NCBI RefSeq assembly: GCF_029269835.1
Contig: NZ_JARJBB010000024.1
Location: 1-64,000 of the forward strand
DNA: 64,000 nt
Reading direction: 5' to 3'
From: Streptomyces tropicalis
GTDB lineage: Bacteria; Actinomycetota; Actinomycetes; Streptomycetales; Streptomycetaceae
Position numbers and translations under genes: made by a program. Positions 42,547-50,834 of this stretch are shown piece after piece. The notes below the pieces were generated by a model that saw nothing but the letters and a program-made list of their open reading frames with translations, had not been told where the DNA came from and made no database searches. How positions within the stretch are numbered: the stretch's first letter is position 1; the number at the start of each line of letters is the position of its first letter.

Positions 42547-43194
42547 GTGAACAAGGCGCAGCTCGTAGAAGCGATTGCCGACAAGATGGGCGGCCGCCAG
42601 CAGGCCGCCGATGCCGTCGACGCGGTCCTGGACGCCATCGTCCGAGCGGTCGTCGGGGGAGACCGGGTCTCGGTCACCGGCTTCGGATCCTTCGAGAAGG
42701 TGGACCGCCCCGCCCGCTACGCCCGCAACCCGCAGACGGGTGAGCGGGTGCGGGTCAAGAAGACCTCCGTTCCGCGCTTCCGGGCCGGTCAGGGCTTCAA
42801 GGACCTCGTCGGAGGCTCGAAGAAGCTGCCGAAGCACGACATCGCCGTGAAGAAGGCGCCCAAGGGCAGCCTGTCCGGCCCGACCGCCACCATCGCCAAG
42901 GCCGCGGGCAAGAAGGCCGCCGCCAAGAAGGCGACGGGCGCGGCGAAGACGGCCGCGGCGAAGAAGGCCGCCGCCAAGAAGGTCACGGCGAAGAAGACGA
43001 CGGCGAAGAAGACCACGGCGAAGAAGACCACGGCCGCCGCCACCAAGAAGGCCGCGGCGGCGAAGAAGACCACCGCCACGAAGGCCACGGCGAAGAAGGC
43101 TCCGGCGAAGAAGGCCACCGCGAAGAAGGCCCCCGCCAAGAAGTCGACCGCCCGCAAGACCACCGCCAAGAAGACCACCGCCCGCGGCAAGTAG
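42547..43194 (+). CDS. hupS: HU-family DNA-binding protein with lysine-rich tail (HupS)
   Basis: A 215-residue nucleoid protein. Residues 1-94 form the HU domain (MNKAQLVEAIADKMGGRQQA, SVTGFGSFEKVDRPARYARN). The rest is a histone H1-like tail of Lys/Ala/Thr repeats such as AKKTTAKKTTAKK. In Streptomyces HupS is the sporulation-linked HU that compacts spore chromosomes. GTG at 42547 follows AAGGGG. The tail is encoded by short direct repeats that may vary in length between strains. Confidence 0.96.
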   Translation: MNKAQLVEAIADKMGGRQQAADAVDAVLDAIVRAVVGGDRVSVTGFGSFEKVDRPARYARNPQTGERVRVKKTSVPRFRAGQGFKDLVGGSKKLPKHDIAVKKAPKGSLSGPTATIAKAAGKKAAAKKATGAAKTAAAKKAAAKKVTAKKTTAKKTTAKKTTAAATKKAAAAKKTTATKATAKKAPAKKATAKKAPAKKSTARKTTAKKTTARGK

Positions 43195-43218
43195 GCGGCA
43201 CAGAGGCACTCACGCAGC

Positions 43219-43249
43219 CGGGCCGGACTCCCCAGGGAGCCCGGCCCGC
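43219..43249. terminator. Hairpin between hupS and the minus-strand small gene
   Basis: GGGCCGG and CTCCC pair with GGGAG and CCGGCCC around CAG, with a small mismatch. The transcripts on both sides converge, so it may serve both. Confidence 0.55.
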
Positions 43250-43286
43250 GGCGCGTCCGGGACCCGCGGCGGCCGCCCGGGCCCGT

Positions 43287-43502
43287 TCAGAAGGTCTGCA
43301 GCGTCACCAGCGTGATCCGGAGGCCGCTTCCGGCCCCCTCCTCCGGCGTCTCCGTCTCGATCCGCACCCGCTGCCCGGGGCGCAGCAGCCGCAGGCCCCC
43401 CGCGTCGAACGCCGGGGCGTCGAAGGGCACCGGCGTCCCGTCGTCCAGGAGCACCTGCCCGCAGCGGGTTTCGGGGTCGTACGTGTATGCGGTCGCCTGC
43501 AT
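43287..43502 (-). CDS. Small cold-shock-like (degenerate OB-fold) protein
   Basis: A 71-residue protein beginning MQATAYTYDPETRCGQVLLD. The pattern of Gly-x-Val, DDG, a central Phe and LRPGQRVRIETE follows the strand order of cold-shock domains, but the RNA-binding motifs KWFN and VFVH are absent. Function is unknown. It lies 9 bp downstream of cofC on the same strand. Confidence 0.6.
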   Translation of the reverse strand: MQATAYTYDPETRCGQVLLDDGTPVPFDAPAFDAGGLRLLRPGQRVRIETETPEEGAGSGLRITLVTLQTF

Positions 43503-43511
43503 GGCGGCAGC

Positions 43512-44162
43512 CTACTGCCCCGGCACCGGGGCCCGCCCGGCGAGCGGCGCGGCGGCCGCCTCCGTCCACGGCCCCACCCCCAGCGCGAGCGCCGCGCGCA
43601 GGTCCGCCCCGGTGTCCACGTCCTGGCGCACCGAGTCCACGCCGGCCGGTGTCAGTTCCACCGCCCCGGAGGCCCGGTGCCGCTCCCGCGAACCCGGGCC
43701 GAATGCCGGGAGCAATTCCCGCCCCGGGGCGGCCGTGAGCAGCGTGGTGCCGAGCGCCGCCGCGTCCGCGAGGAATGCCCGCGGGAATTCCCCCGCCGAG
43801 GCCAGGACCCGCGCCAATTCGTCCGGACGCAGCGCGGGGAGATCGGCGTTCAGGGCGGCGACGGGACGTTCGGGGTGCGAGGCGCGGACGACCGCCGCTC
43901 CGTGGGCCAGGGCCGGGTTCAGCCCGGCGCCCGGCAGGTCCGGGACGATCCGGGCACCCAGGGCGGCCAGCTCCCGCCCGGCGACCGCGTCGTCCGTGAC
44001 GACCGCCACATCCCCGACCGCGGTGCAGGCCAGCGCCGCTGCCACCGTGTCCTGCGCGAAGGCCAGGGCCAGTCCGGGCCGCAGCCCTGCGCCGGCGGTG
44101 TCCGCCAGCCTGCTCTTCGCCCGGGTCAGGGGCTTCAGGGGGATGACCATGGTCCACTGCAC
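43512..44162 (-). CDS. cofC: 2-phospho-L-lactate (or PEP) guanylyltransferase
   Basis: A 216-residue nucleotidyltransferase of the CofC/FbiD type that activates phospholactate or phosphoenolpyruvate with GTP for coenzyme F420. Features are VIPLKPLTRAKSRLADTAG at the N-terminus, ALNADLPALRPDEL with the metal-binding Asp pair, and the C-terminal DVDTGADLRAALALGVG. GTG at 44162 has AGAGGG upstream; ATG at 44150 is an alternative start. It is divergent from the acyltransferase gene. Confidence 0.88.
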   Translation of the reverse strand: MQWTMVIPLKPLTRAKSRLADTAGAGLRPGLALAFAQDTVAAALACTAVGDVAVVTDDAVAGRELAALGARIVPDLPGAGLNPALAHGAAVVRASHPERPVAALNADLPALRPDELARVLASAGEFPRAFLADAAALGTTLLTAAPGRELLPAFGPGSRERHRASGAVELTPAGVDSVRQDVDTGADLRAALALGVGPWTEAAAAPLAGRAPVPGQ

Positions 44163-44355
44163 GGGCGTTCGTCCCTCTCTTGTCCGGCACATTGTCCCCC
44201 GGGCCGCACTCCGTCCCCGCGCCCGGGGACGGCGGGCGGCGGAGCGCCCCGGAGGGGCGGTGCCGGCGGACGGGTGGGCGTACGGTGTTCTCGACAGACC
44301 GGCGGCCTGGGGCGACACTTGTGCGGCCCCCCAGGCCCGAGAGGAAGGTGTCCGC

Positions 44356-45156
44356 GTGCCCCGCCGCAGAATCGGCTTCTGGTACCGCTTCGCAGCAATG
44401 CTCTGCAAACCGCCCCTGGTGGTTCTGATCAAGCGGGACTGGCGCGGAATGGAGAACATTCCGGCCGACGGCGGATTTATCACCGCGGTCAACCACAATT
44501 CACACATCGATCCCTTCGCCTACGGCCACTTTCAGTACAACACCGGGCGGGTGCCGCGATTCCTCGCGAAGAGCGGCCTTTTCGGGAAGGGATTCGTCGG
44601 TGCCGCGATGCGCGGCACCGGGCAGATCCCCGTCTACCGCGAGAGCACGGACGCGCTGAGCGCCTTCCGGGCCGCCATCGAGGCCGTGGAGCGCGGCGAG
44701 TGCGTCGCCTTCTACCCGGAGGGCACCCTCACCCGCGACCCCGACGGCTGGCCGATGACCGGCAAGACGGGCGCCGCCCGTGTCGCCCTGCAGACCAGGT
44801 GCCCGGTGATCCCGGTCGCCCAGTGGGGCGCCAACGAGATCCTGCCGCCGTACTCCGGGAAGCCGCACTTCTTCCCGCGCAAGACCCACCGCGTCCTGGC
44901 GGGTCCGCCGGTCGACCTCTCGCGCTTCTACGACCGGGAGATGACTCCGGAGCTGCTGAAGGAGGCGACGGAGGCGATCATGGCGGCCGTCACCGCCCGC
45001 CTGGAGGAGATCCGCGGCGAGAAGGCGCCGGCCGTCCCCTACGACCCGCGCAGGGAGCGGCTGGAGCAGCGCCGCAGGACCCAGCAGCAGAGCCACGGCC
45101 CGGCGGCGCCGGCCGCCGTCGGAGAGGCCGTGCAGGAAGAGGGGCAGAGCACGTGA
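44356..45156 (+). CDS. 1-acyl-sn-glycerol-3-phosphate acyltransferase-type protein
   Basis: A 266-residue PlsC-domain protein. The catalytic motif is AVNHNSHIDPFAYG (H-x4-D) and the binding motif is AFYPEGTLTRDPDG. A basic N-terminus and hydrophobic start suggest membrane association. The charged C-terminal tail RRERLEQRRRTQQQ is variable. GTG at 44356 follows GAGGAAG. It overlaps gpsA by 4 bp, so glycerol-3-phosphate synthesis and acylation are coupled. Confidence 0.9.
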   Translation: MPRRRIGFWYRFAAMLCKPPLVVLIKRDWRGMENIPADGGFITAVNHNSHIDPFAYGHFQYNTGRVPRFLAKSGLFGKGFVGAAMRGTGQIPVYRESTDALSAFRAAIEAVERGECVAFYPEGTLTRDPDGWPMTGKTGAARVALQTRCPVIPVAQWGANEILPPYSGKPHFFPRKTHRVLAGPPVDLSRFYDREMTPELLKEATEAIMAAVTARLEEIRGEKAPAVPYDPRRERLEQRRRTQQQSHGPAAPAAVGEAVQEEGQST

Positions 45157-46163
45157 GCGAGCCGGTCAAGGCGGCCGTCTTCGGCGCCGGATCGTGGGGG
45201 ACCGCCTTCGGCATGGTCCTCGCCGACGCCGGCTGCGACGTCACCCTCTGGGCCCGTCGCGCCGACCTCGCCGAGGCGGTCAACTCCACCCGGACCAACC
45301 CGGACTACCTGCCCGGCGTCGAACTCCCGCGGAACCTGCGGGCCACCGCCGACGCCGCAGAGGCCGCCCGCGGCGCGGACTTCACCGTCCTCGCGATCCC
45401 CTCGCAGACCCTGCGCGGCAACCTCGCGGAGTGGTCCCCGCTGCTGGCCCCCGACACGGTCCTCGTCTCCCTGATGAAGGGCGTGGAACTGGGCTCGGCC
45501 ATGCGGATGAGCGAGGTGATCGAGGACGTCGCCAAGGTCGGCGCCGAGCGCATCGCCGTCGTCACCGGGCCGAACCTGGCCCGCGAGATCGCCGCCAGGA
45601 TGCCCGCCGCCGCCGTGGTGGCCTGCACCGACGAGACGGTCGCGCAGCGGCTCCAGGCCGCCTGCCACACCCCGTACTTCCGGCCCTACACCAACACCGA
45701 CGTGATCGGCTGCGAGCTCGGCGGAGCCGTGAAGAACGTGATCGGCCTGGCCGTCGGCATCGCGGACGGCATGGGGCTCGGCGACAACGCCAAGGGCTCC
45801 CTCATCACCCGCGGCCTCGCCGAGACCACCCGGCTCGGAGCCGCCCTCGGCGCCGACCCGCTGACCTTCTCCGGTCTGGCCGGCCTCGGCGACCTGGTGG
45901 CCACCTGCTCCTCGCCGCTGTCGCGCAACCACACCTTCGGCACCAACCTCGGCAAGGGCATGACCCTCCAGGAGACCATCGCGGTCACCCGGCAGACCGC
46001 CGAGGGCGTCAAGTCCTGCGAGTCGGTGCTGGATCTGGCCCGCCGGCACGGCGTCGACATGCCCCTCACCGAGACGGTCGTCGGCATCGTCCACGAGGGC
46101 ACGCCGCCGGTGGTCGCGCTCAAGGAGCTGATGTCGCGCAGCGCCAAGCCCGAACGGCGCTGA
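45153..46163 (+). CDS. gpsA: NAD(P)H-dependent glycerol-3-phosphate dehydrogenase
   Basis: A 336-residue enzyme reducing dihydroxyacetone phosphate to sn-glycerol 3-phosphate for phospholipids. The dinucleotide fold begins VKAAVFGAGSWGTAFGMVLA. Other motifs are LMKGVELGSAMRMSEV, VTGPNLAREIA, CELGGAVKNVIGLAVGIADG with the catalytic Lys, and GLAGLGDLVATCSSPLSRN. GTG overlaps the acyltransferase stop (GTGA). Confidence 0.96.
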   Translation: MSEPVKAAVFGAGSWGTAFGMVLADAGCDVTLWARRADLAEAVNSTRTNPDYLPGVELPRNLRATADAAEAARGADFTVLAIPSQTLRGNLAEWSPLLAPDTVLVSLMKGVELGSAMRMSEVIEDVAKVGAERIAVVTGPNLAREIAARMPAAAVVACTDETVAQRLQAACHTPYFRPYTNTDVIGCELGGAVKNVIGLAVGIADGMGLGDNAKGSLITRGLAETTRLGAALGADPLTFSGLAGLGDLVATCSSPLSRNHTFGTNLGKGMTLQETIAVTRQTAEGVKSCESVLDLARRHGVDMPLTETVVGIVHEGTPPVVALKELMSRSAKPERR

Positions 46164-46252
46164 ACCGGCCCGCCGCCGCCACGCTGAGCGACCGCCGGTA
46201 CGACACTGAGCGACCGTCCGTGCGACGCTCGGCGACGGCGGCCCGGCGGGCA

Positions 46253-46281
46253 CTGACGCGGGGGATACCAGCGGGTACTCT
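46253..46281 (+). promoter_or_regulatory. ddlA promoter
   Basis: CTGACG, 17-bp spacer, TACTCT, ending 9 bp before the ddlA ATG. The message is probably leaderless or nearly so. Confidence 0.55.
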
Positions 46282-46290
46282 CATCGCGAT

Positions 46291-47448
46291 ATGAGCACCG
46301 AGAACCTCCCCCAGAGCCCTGAGCAGCCGTCCCGCAAGCCGCGCGTGGCCGTCGTGTGCGGCGGGCGCAGCTCCGAACACGGGATCTCCGTGGTCACCGC
46401 CGGAGCGGTGCTGCGCGCCATCGACCGGACCAAGTACGAGGTGCTGCCGATCGGCATCACGCAGGACGGCCGGTGGGCCCTGACCGCGGACGATCCCGAC
46501 CGCATGGCGATCACCGACCGCCGCACCCCCAGCATCGACGAGATCGCCGAGTCGGGCGAGGGCGGCGTGGTGCTCCCCGTCGACCCGCACAACCGCGAAG
46601 TCGTCTACAGCGAGCCCGGTTCGGTGCCCAAGGCGCTCGGCGAGGTCGACGTGGTCTTCCCGGTGCTGCACGGCCCCTACGGCGAGGACGGCACCCTCCA
46701 GGGCCTCCTGGAGCTGTCCGGCGTCCCGTACGTGGGGTCGGGCGTGCTCGCCTCGGCCGTGGGCCAGGACAAGGAGTACATGAAGCGGGTGTTCGCCTCG
46801 TTCGGGCTCAAGGTGGGCCCGTACCTGGTGATCCGGCCGCGCGAGTGGGAGCAGGACCGGTCCGGGGCCCGCGCGCGGATCGTCGACTTCGCCGGCGAGC
46901 ACGGCTGGCCGCTGTTCGTGAAGCCGGCCCGCGCGGGCTCGTCGATCGGCATCACCAAGGTCGAGGACCTCGCCGGCCTCGACGAGGCGATCGAGGAGGC
47001 GCAGCGGCACGACCCGAAGGTGCTCGTGGAGGCCACCCTGCGCGGCCGCGAGATCGAGTGCGGGGTGCTGGAGTTCGAGGACGGCCCGCGGGCGTCCGTC
47101 CCGGCCGAGATCCCGCCGCCCGAGGCGCACACGTACTACGACTTCGAGGCGAAGTACATCGACTCCACGCCCGGTCTGGTGCCCGCCCCGCTGACGCCCG
47201 AGGAGACCGCCGAGGTGCAGCGGCTCGCGGTGGAGGCCTTCGAGGCGGCGTCCTGCGAGGGGCTGGTCCGCGCGGACTTCTTCCTCACCGAGGACGGCGA
47301 GTTCGTGATCAACGAGATCAACACCATGCCCGGCTTCACGCCGATCTCGATGTACCCGCAGATGTGGCAGGCCAGCGGCGTCGGCTACGAGGAACTGGTG
47401 GACCGGCTGATCCAGGCGGCACTGCGGCGCCCGACCGGCCTGCGCTGA
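46291..47448 (+). CDS. ddlA: D-alanine--D-alanine ligase
   Basis: A 385-residue ATP-grasp ligase that forms D-Ala-D-Ala for peptidoglycan. Motifs are VVCGGRSSEHGISVVTAGAV, FPVLHGPYGEDGTLQGLLE, FVKPARAGSSIGITKV and the C-terminal EINTMPGFTPISMYPQMW. The FTPISMYP end is of the normal D-Ala-D-Ala type, not the D-Lac resistance type. A promoter overlaps its 5' edge. The lipoprotein gene downstream runs convergent to it. Confidence 0.96.
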   Translation: MSTENLPQSPEQPSRKPRVAVVCGGRSSEHGISVVTAGAVLRAIDRTKYEVLPIGITQDGRWALTADDPDRMAITDRRTPSIDEIAESGEGGVVLPVDPHNREVVYSEPGSVPKALGEVDVVFPVLHGPYGEDGTLQGLLELSGVPYVGSGVLASAVGQDKEYMKRVFASFGLKVGPYLVIRPREWEQDRSGARARIVDFAGEHGWPLFVKPARAGSSIGITKVEDLAGLDEAIEEAQRHDPKVLVEATLRGREIECGVLEFEDGPRASVPAEIPPPEAHTYYDFEAKYIDSTPGLVPAPLTPEETAEVQRLAVEAFEAASCEGLVRADFFLTEDGEFVINEINTMPGFTPISMYPQMWQASGVGYEELVDRLIQAALRRPTGLR

Positions 47449-47464
47449 CCGCGCCCGGCCACCC

Positions 47465-47980
47465 TCAGGAGGCGATCCCCTTCGGGATCGCCTTCTTGAC
47501 GGCCGGGGCCAGGTCGACGAGCACCGTCGACGCCCGCCCGGCCCGCGCCCGGTCCACGGTGACCTCGACGTACGCCTGGCGCAGCGCCGTGGTGAAACGG
47601 TACGAGCCGTCGCCCTGCTTCTCCATCAGCCAGTCCACGCCGTTGACCTCGCCGCTGAGCGCGTCCGGGTCGTTCCCCTCGGCGACCCTGGGGTCGACCA
47701 TCCTGGGCGGCCGCTGGACACCGCAGCGCAGTATGATCGCCGGGCCTCCCCAGCCCGCCGTCAGCGCGGAGGCGGGCCGGGGATCCCGGCGGCGCAGTCC
47801 GTCCACCGTCCCGGGCAGCACACGGTCCAGGTTCCGGCACAGCTTCGCCGCCGTCGCCCCCGGACGGGGAACCGGCAGGGTGGCGCCGCCGTCACTCGTC
47901 GAGGGGGAGGCGCAGCCCGCGGCGGAGATCAGCACGGCGAGGGCGGGCAGACCGATGAGCCGGTGACGCGAAGAGTTCAC
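47465..47980 (-). CDS. Lipoprotein of the DUF3515 type
   Basis: A 171-residue precursor. GTG at 47980 is followed by an Arg/His-containing start and a hydrophobic stretch LIGLPALAVLISAAGC with the lipobox cysteine at residue 23. The mature part has paired Cys (KLCRNLD, ILRCGVQ) and the DUF3515 pattern PGTVDGLRRRD. Exported and lipid-anchored; its function is unknown. It converges with ddlA. Confidence 0.85.
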   Translation of the reverse strand: MNSSRHRLIGLPALAVLISAAGCASPSTSDGGATLPVPRPGATAAKLCRNLDRVLPGTVDGLRRRDPRPASALTAGWGGPAIILRCGVQRPPRMVDPRVAEGNDPDALSGEVNGVDWLMEKQGDGSYRFTTALRQAYVEVTVDRARAGRASTVLVDLAPAVKKAIPKGIAS

Positions 47981-48000
47981 CGGCCAAGGGTAGACGGGGG

Positions 48001-48234
48001 CTACAGATGCACGACCGGGCAGGTCAGGGTGCGGGTGATCCCGTCCACTTGCTGGACCTTCGCGACCACCATGCGACCCAGGTCGTCGACGGTGTCGGCC
48101 TGGGCGCGGACGATGACGTCGTACGGCCCGGTGACGTCCTCGGCCTGGATCACCCCCGGCAGCCCGCCGACCGTCTCGGCGACGCTCGAGGCCTTCCCGA
48201 CCTCGGTCTGGATCAGGATGTACGCCTGTACCAC
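48001..48234 (-). CDS. Stand-alone Lrp/AsnC ligand-binding (RAM) domain protein
   Basis: A 77-residue protein with no DNA-binding part: VVQAYILIQTEVGKASSVAE, PGVIQAEDVTGPYDVIVRAQ and ITRTLTCPVVHL cover the RAM fold. Stand-alone RAM proteins sense amino acids or partner with full-length Lrp regulators. GTG at 48234 has GGAGG four bases upstream, so the short form is the intended one. It is divergent from thiL. Confidence 0.85.
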   Translation of the reverse strand: MVQAYILIQTEVGKASSVAETVGGLPGVIQAEDVTGPYDVIVRAQADTVDDLGRMVVAKVQQVDGITRTLTCPVVHL

Positions 48235-48440
48235 GGAACCTCCAGGGCGGCCACGAGGATCATGTGGGGAGAAGGAACGCCACGGTACCGCGTCGGCGCG
48301 TGCCGCGGGGAGACCCGCGCGGGCCGCAGCCCGCGCTCCGGGGTGCAGGTAGGACAGTGGATGGCGGTCCCCTCGACGGTAGCGAGGGCCGGGATGACGC
48401 GCGACCGGGAACGGACCGGTACAGAAGGGGCGAAAGGGCA

Positions 48441-49406
48441 ATGAAGGGCACTGTGGGCGAGCTGGGTGAGTTCGGGCTCATCAGGGAGCTCACCTCCCGT
48501 CTCACCACCACCCCGGCGGTCCGGGTCGGCCCCGGCGACGACGCCGCGGTGGTCGCCGCACCCGACCGCAGGGTCGTGGCCAGCACCGACATCCTCCTGG
48601 AGGGGCGGCACTTCCGCCGTGACTGGTCCACGGCCTACGACGTGGGCCGCAAGGCCGCCGCGCAGAACCTCGCGGACATCGCCGCCATGGGCGCCGTCCC
48701 GACGGCGCTGCTGCTGGGCCTGGTCGTCCCGGCCGAGCTGCCGGCCGCCTGGCCCACCGAGCTGATGGACGGGCTGCGCGACGAGTGCCAGGTCGCCGGC
48801 GCCGCCGTGGTCGGCGGCGACGTGGTCCGCGGCGACACGATCACGGTGTCGATCACCGCCCTCGGCGACCTGCGCAACCACGAGCCGGTGACCCGCGCCG
48901 GCGCCCAGCCCGGCGACCTCGTCGCCGTGACCGGCTGGCTGGGCTGGTCCGCGGCCGGATACGCCGTGCTCTCCCGCGGCTTCCGGTCCCCGCGCGCCTT
49001 CGTCGAGGCGCACCGCCGCCCCGAGCCCCCCTACCACGCGGGCCCCGCGGCCGCCGGACTCGGCGCGACCGCCATGTGCGACGTCAGCGACGGCCTGATC
49101 GCCGACCTCGGGCACATCGCCGAGGCCAGCAAGGTCCGCATCGACGTCCGCTCCGGCGCCGTCGACATCCCCTCGCAGATGAACGACATCGGGCAGGCCG
49201 TCGGCGTCGACCCGCTGCAGTGGGTGCTGACCGGGGGAGAGGACCACGCGATCGTGGCCACCTTCCCGCCGGACGTGAAGCTGCCCGCCCGGTGGAAGGT
49301 GATCGGCGAGGTCCTCAACCCCTCCGCCCTGCCGCAGGTCACGGTCGACGGCGCACCGTGGACCCGGCAGGGCGGCTGGGACCACTTCGGCGAGGAGGAG
49401 TCGTGA
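48441..49406 (+). CDS. thiL: Thiamine-monophosphate kinase
   Basis: A 321-residue enzyme phosphorylating thiamine monophosphate to the active diphosphate. The motifs FGLIRELTSRL, VGPGDDAAVV, STDILLEGRHFRRDW and MCDVSDGLIADLGHIAEASK are typical. ATG at 48441 follows GAAAGGG. It overlaps thiD by 4 bp, so the two thiamine genes are coupled. Confidence 0.95.
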   Translation: MKGTVGELGEFGLIRELTSRLTTTPAVRVGPGDDAAVVAAPDRRVVASTDILLEGRHFRRDWSTAYDVGRKAAAQNLADIAAMGAVPTALLLGLVVPAELPAAWPTELMDGLRDECQVAGAAVVGGDVVRGDTITVSITALGDLRNHEPVTRAGAQPGDLVAVTGWLGWSAAGYAVLSRGFRSPRAFVEAHRRPEPPYHAGPAAAGLGATAMCDVSDGLIADLGHIAEASKVRIDVRSGAVDIPSQMNDIGQAVGVDPLQWVLTGGEDHAIVATFPPDVKLPARWKVIGEVLNPSALPQVTVDGAPWTRQGGWDHFGEEES

Positions 49407-50206
49407 CCCCGCCCCGCGTGCTCACCGTGGCCGGCTCGGACTCGGGGGGCGGCGCCGGGATCCAGGCCGACCTGAAGACCATGCTCGCCCTCGGCGTCCA
49501 CGGCATGAGCGTGATCACCGCCGTGACCGCGCAGAACTCCCTCGGCGTGCAGGGCGCTTGGGAGCTGCCGGCCGACGCGGTCCGCGCCCAGTACCGCAGC
49601 GTCGTCGACGACATCGGCGTTCAGGCCGTGAAGACCGGGATGCTCGCCTCGGCGGAACTGGTCCGGACCGTCGCCGACTTGCTCGCCGGGACCGCCGCCC
49701 CGGTGGTCGTCGACCCGGTCGGCGTCTCCAAGCACGGGGACTCGCTGCTGGCGGCCTCCGCCCTGGAGTCGGTACGGACCCGGCTGCTGCCGCTGGCCAC
49801 CGTCGCCACCCCGAACCTCGACGAGGTGGCCCAACTGACCGGCGTCCGTGTGGAGTCGGAGGAGCAGCTGCGCGAGGCGGCCGAGGCCGTGCTCGCCCAC
49901 GGCCCGGCCTGGGTGCTCGTGAAGGGCGGCCACCTCTGCGGGGACGCCGTCGACCTCCTCACCGACGGTTCCGCGGAGCACTGGCTGCGCGCGCCCCGCT
50001 TCGACAACCGCCACACCCACGGCACCGGCTGCACCCTCGCCTCCGCGATCGCAGCCCGGCTGGCCAAGGGCGACACGGTCCCCGAGGCGGTCGCGACGGC
50101 CAAGGACTACGTGACCGGCGCGATCTCCGCCGGCTTCGCCCTCGGCTCGGGCATCGGCCCCGTGGACCACGGCTGGGCGCTCACCCGGGGCGTGCCCCGG
50201 GCGTGA
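49403..50206 (+). CDS. thiD: Hydroxymethylpyrimidine (phosphate) kinase
   Basis: A 267-residue ribokinase-like enzyme for the pyrimidine part of thiamine. Motifs are LTVAGSDSGGGAGIQADLKT, VKTGMLASAELV, VVVDPVGVSKHGDSLL, VKGGHLCGDAVDLL and the ATP-site HTHGTGCTLASAIAARLA. GTG overlaps the thiL stop (GTGA). Its transcript converges with rpmB over a hairpin. Confidence 0.95.
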   Translation: MTPPRVLTVAGSDSGGGAGIQADLKTMLALGVHGMSVITAVTAQNSLGVQGAWELPADAVRAQYRSVVDDIGVQAVKTGMLASAELVRTVADLLAGTAAPVVVDPVGVSKHGDSLLAASALESVRTRLLPLATVATPNLDEVAQLTGVRVESEEQLREAAEAVLAHGPAWVLVKGGHLCGDAVDLLTDGSAEHWLRAPRFDNRHTHGTGCTLASAIAARLAKGDTVPEAVATAKDYVTGAISAGFALGSGIGPVDHGWALTRGVPRA

Positions 50207-50280
50207 CACCGGACACCGCTCCGCCCGGCCGCCACCGGGCGGGCCCGGGACGCGCGGCTGCGTCCGCACGGGGACGGCAA

Positions 50281-50311
50281 AAAGCCGGCCCACCCGAGGT
50301 GGACCGGCTTA
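50281..50311. terminator. Hairpin between thiD and rpmB
   Basis: AAGCCGG-C-CCACC pairs with GGTGG-A-CCGGCTT around CGA, with one C-A mismatch, then TTAC. It sits between convergent genes and has A and T tails on either side, so it may be bidirectional. Confidence 0.65.
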
Positions 50312-50382
50312 CTGCAGCGAACCGGCTATGGCCGCGCGCGATGGGGTACCCCCGGCCCGGTACGAGCGCGGGAGGACGAACG

Positions 50383-50568
50383 TCAGCGCGAGACCTTGCC
50401 GGCCTTGATGCACGAGGTGCAAGCGTTCACGCGCTTCGGCGTCCCGCCGACCACGGTACGCACGCGCTGGATGTTCGGGTTCCAGCGACGGGGCGTACGG
50501 CGGTGCGAGTGCGAGATGTTGTTGCCGAAGCCCGGCCCCTTGCCGCAGACGTCGCAGTTGGCAGCCAC
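50383..50568 (-). CDS. rpmB: Ribosomal protein bL28 (zinc-binding form)
   Basis: A 61-residue large-subunit protein: MAANCDVCGKGPGFGNNISH ... RRWNPNIQRVR ... CTSCIKAGKVSR. Two CxxC pairs show the zinc-containing (C+) form; Streptomyces also have zinc-free paralogues elsewhere used under zinc limitation. GTG at 50568 follows GGAGT. It is divergent from the DAK2 gene. Confidence 0.95.
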   Translation of the reverse strand: MAANCDVCGKGPGFGNNISHSHRRTPRRWNPNIQRVRTVVGGTPKRVNACTSCIKAGKVSR

Positions 50569-50834
50569 GGGTCACTCCAAAGACTTCAGATGCACTTACG
50601 GTTGATCCCGGCATGCCGGGATCCAACTCCGAGGCTCTGGGAGCACTCCGAGATCTGATTGGCGGTGCCAGGGGGAGCGCCCGATCGGGATCGGGCAACC
50701 GGAGCAGCATACAACGACTGCGCCCGGACAACGAAACTACCATGGCGGCTCCGGGGTCCGCCCCGGCCCTTCCGGCGGCCGGCTCCGCCCCGGGGTCTAC
50801 GCTGCGTCCAGTCCAGCAGCTCAGGGAGGCGCAG

